From an uncultured Actinomyces sp. (GTDB lineage Bacteria > Actinomycetota > Actinomycetes > Actinomycetales > Actinomycetaceae): DNA of 6,993 bases. Under the pieces are notes generated by a model. It saw only the letters and a program-made list of their open reading frames with translations. It did not search any database and had not been told where the DNA came from. The DNA lies in NCBI GenBank assembly GCA_938022345.1, contig CALIEP010000344.1, positions 1-6,993 of the forward strand, in the 5' to 3' direction. The position numbers were made by a program, and so were the translations under genes. Within the stretch, counting starts at the first letter, position 1. Every line of letters starts with the position of its first letter. Shown piece after piece: positions 5,782 to 6,993 of this stretch.

Positions 5782-6864
5782 GTGTCTTTAACTATTGGTA
5801 TCGCTGGCCTGCCCAACGTTGGCAAGTCCACCCTGTTTAATGCTCTGACCCGTGCGACCGTTCTGGCTGCGAACTATCCCTTCGCAACTATCGAACCGAA
5901 TGTGGGTGTCGTTCCGCTTCCCGATGCGCGTTTGAACAAGCTCGCCGAGATCTTCGGTTCTCAGCGCATTATTCCCGCGACCGTTTCTTTCGTTGATATC
6001 GCGGGTATTGTGCGTGGTGCGTCTGAGGGTGAGGGCTTGGGCAATCAGTTCCTTGCGAACATTCGCGAGGCCGACGCCATTTGCCAGGTGACGCGTGCTT
6101 TCTCCGACCCCGACGTTGTGCACGTTGATGGCAAGGTTGATCCTGAGTCGGATATTGAAACCATTAAGACTGAGCTGATTCTGGCTGACATGCAGACGCT
6201 TGAGAAGCAGATCCCGCGTCTGGAAAAGGAAGTTCGCGGCAAGAAGACCGAGGCAATTGTCTTGGAGACCGCGCGCGAGGCAATGGAACTACTTGAAAAG
6301 GGCGAACTGCTCAGCGGCCCCGCGGGGGCAAAGCTTGATCAGGATGCACTCAAGTCCTTCCAGCTGATGACCTCTAAGCCCTTCATCTTCGTGTTCAACA
6401 TGGATGCTGAAGAAATGGACAACAAGGAACTGCAGGACGAGTTGCGTTCACTTGTTGCCCCCGCTGAAGCGATCTTCTTGGATGCGCAGTTTGAGTCCGA
6501 GCTTGTTGAGCTGGACGAGGACGACGCTCGAGAAATGCTGGCGGAGTCCGGTCAGAGCGAATCCGGCTTGGATAAGTTGGCACGAGTCGGCTTTGACACC
6601 CTTGGCCTGCAGACCTACCTGACCGCTGGTGAGAAGGAAGCGCGCGCCTGGACGATTCACAAGGGCGACACAGATCCAAAGGCTGCAGGCGTCATCCACA
6701 CGGATTTCGAAAAGGGCTTCATCAAGGCTGAGATCGTCTCCTACGACGATCTGATCGAGGCCGGTTCCATGGCCGCAGCGAAGGCTGCCGGTAAGGTCCG
6801 CATGGAAGGCAAAGACTACGTCATGCAGGACGGCGATATCGTGGAGTTCCGCTTCAACGTCTGA
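5782..6864 (+). CDS. ychF: Ribosome-binding ATPase YchF (OLA1/EngD family)
   Basis: The 360-residue protein is a full-length YchF, a TRAFAC-class P-loop protein of the Obg group that prefers ATP to GTP and binds ribosomes. It has a G1 P-loop GLPNVGKST (9-17), the G3 region VDIAGIVRGASEGEGLGNQFL (71-91), an inserted helical coiled-coil region (about 125-175) and a C-terminal TGS domain (about 275-358) with TIHKGD and KVRMEGKDYVMQDGDIVEF. The G4 position reads FNMDAEE (205-211). Family members usually have NxxE, where the Glu sets ATP preference; here the fourth residue is Ala209 with Glu210 next to it. The GTG start gives MSLTIGIAGLPNVGKS, the standard beginning of the family. A strong hairpin follows the TGA. 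The pairing with upstream ispH matches M. tuberculosis order (Rv1110, Rv1112) as recalled. Confidence 0.96.
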   Translation: MSLTIGIAGLPNVGKSTLFNALTRATVLAANYPFATIEPNVGVVPLPDARLNKLAEIFGSQRIIPATVSFVDIAGIVRGASEGEGLGNQFLANIREADAICQVTRAFSDPDVVHVDGKVDPESDIETIKTELILADMQTLEKQIPRLEKEVRGKKTEAIVLETAREAMELLEKGELLSGPAGAKLDQDALKSFQLMTSKPFIFVFNMDAEEMDNKELQDELRSLVAPAEAIFLDAQFESELVELDEDDAREMLAESGQSESGLDKLARVGFDTLGLQTYLTAGEKEARAWTIHKGDTDPKAAGVIHTDFEKGFIKAEIVSYDDLIEAGSMAAAKAAGKVRMEGKDYVMQDGDIVEFRFNV

Positions 6865-6885
6865 GTTTTCTTCTACGAGGCAATG

Positions 6886-6922
6886 GCCGGGTCGCGCGAG
6901 GGCGTGGCCCGGCTTTGCTGTT
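6886..6922 (+). terminator. Intrinsic terminator after ychF
   Basis: GCCGGGTCGCGC (6886-6897), a GAGG loop and GCGTGGCCCGGC (6902-6913) pair over 12 bp, including two G-U pairs. The stem is followed by TTTGCTGTT. It begins 21 nt after the ychF stop codon. Confidence 0.75.
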
Positions 6923-6946
6923 GTGGTGCGATCGGGGGTGAGGTGT

Positions 6947-6993
6947 CTAGTCGATGCCCTCACATGCGCCTCTTTGACAAAATGATGGCGTCC
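6947..6993 (-). CDS. Possible 3' end of a convergent gene (partial, unidentified)
   Basis: On the minus strand one frame enters from the window edge and ends at TAG (6949-6947), giving about 15 residues ending QRGACEGID. Its position just beyond the ychF terminator suits a convergent gene, but 15 codons are too few to separate it from chance. The same stretch holds a consensus -35 hexamer on the plus strand, TTGACA at 6974-6979, whose -10 would lie outside the window. Confidence 0.15.
   Translation of the reverse strand, partial: TPSFCQRGACEGID

Noticed and set aside
6448..6963. A 171-codon minus-strand open frame opposite the 3' half of ychF
   Set aside because: It is antisense to the TGS-domain region of ychF, runs through the terminator stem, and has no family features.
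1..6993. Mobile element, CRISPR array, tRNA, rRNA, riboswitch or defence system
   Set aside because: No transposase or integrase motifs, no regularly spaced repeats, no tRNA-like cloverleaf, and all sizeable frames are accounted for by housekeeping genes.

Overview
The window looks like core chromosome of an actinobacterium with moderate GC content. The protein types, the GTG starts and two apparently leaderless-type start sites all fit this, and a member of the Actinomycetaceae is a plausible but unproven guess. From memory, the gene set follows the order of the Mycobacterium tuberculosis stretch greA (Rv1080c), hemolysin III-like (Rv1085c), short-chain Z-prenyl synthase (Rv1086), xseB/xseA (Rv1107c/Rv1108c), lytB2/ispH (Rv1110) and ychF (Rv1112), with many intervening genes absent. 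I see no mobile element, CRISPR array, rRNA or tRNA.

Layout. 1-119 (minus) is the 5' end of greA. 237-914 (minus) is a seven-helix hemolysin III/TrhA-type membrane protein. Divergent from it, 1118-1879 (plus) is a cis-prenyltransferase of the Rv1086 type, closed by a perfect 16-bp hairpin at 1911-1946. The minus strand then carries, in transcription order, xseA (3274-4536), xseB (3016-3225) and a PfkB-family fructokinase gene (1974-2921). The fructokinase gene is interrupted by an in-frame TAA at codon 36. ispH (4648-5700, plus) diverges from xseA across a 111-bp region. ychF (5782-6864, plus) follows ispH and ends at a strong hairpin at 6886-6913. The last 70 bases may hold the 3' tip of a minus-strand gene.

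Biology. Two genes belong to isoprenoid metabolism: IspH makes IPP/DMAPP, and the cis-prenyltransferase uses IPP, probably to make Z-farnesyl diphosphate for the polyprenyl-phosphate carrier of wall synthesis. XseA and XseB are the two subunits of exonuclease VII. GreA rescues arrested RNA polymerase, and YchF is a ribosome-associated ATPase. These are housekeeping functions, and I see no new multi-gene system.

The points most worth a second look are the nonsense codon in the sugar-binding motif of the fructokinase gene, the -10-like elements placed exactly 6 nt before the ispH and ychF start codons, overlapping divergent xseA/ispH promoters, an altered G4 motif in YchF, and short palindromes or hairpins in the leaders of greA, trhA and uppS.
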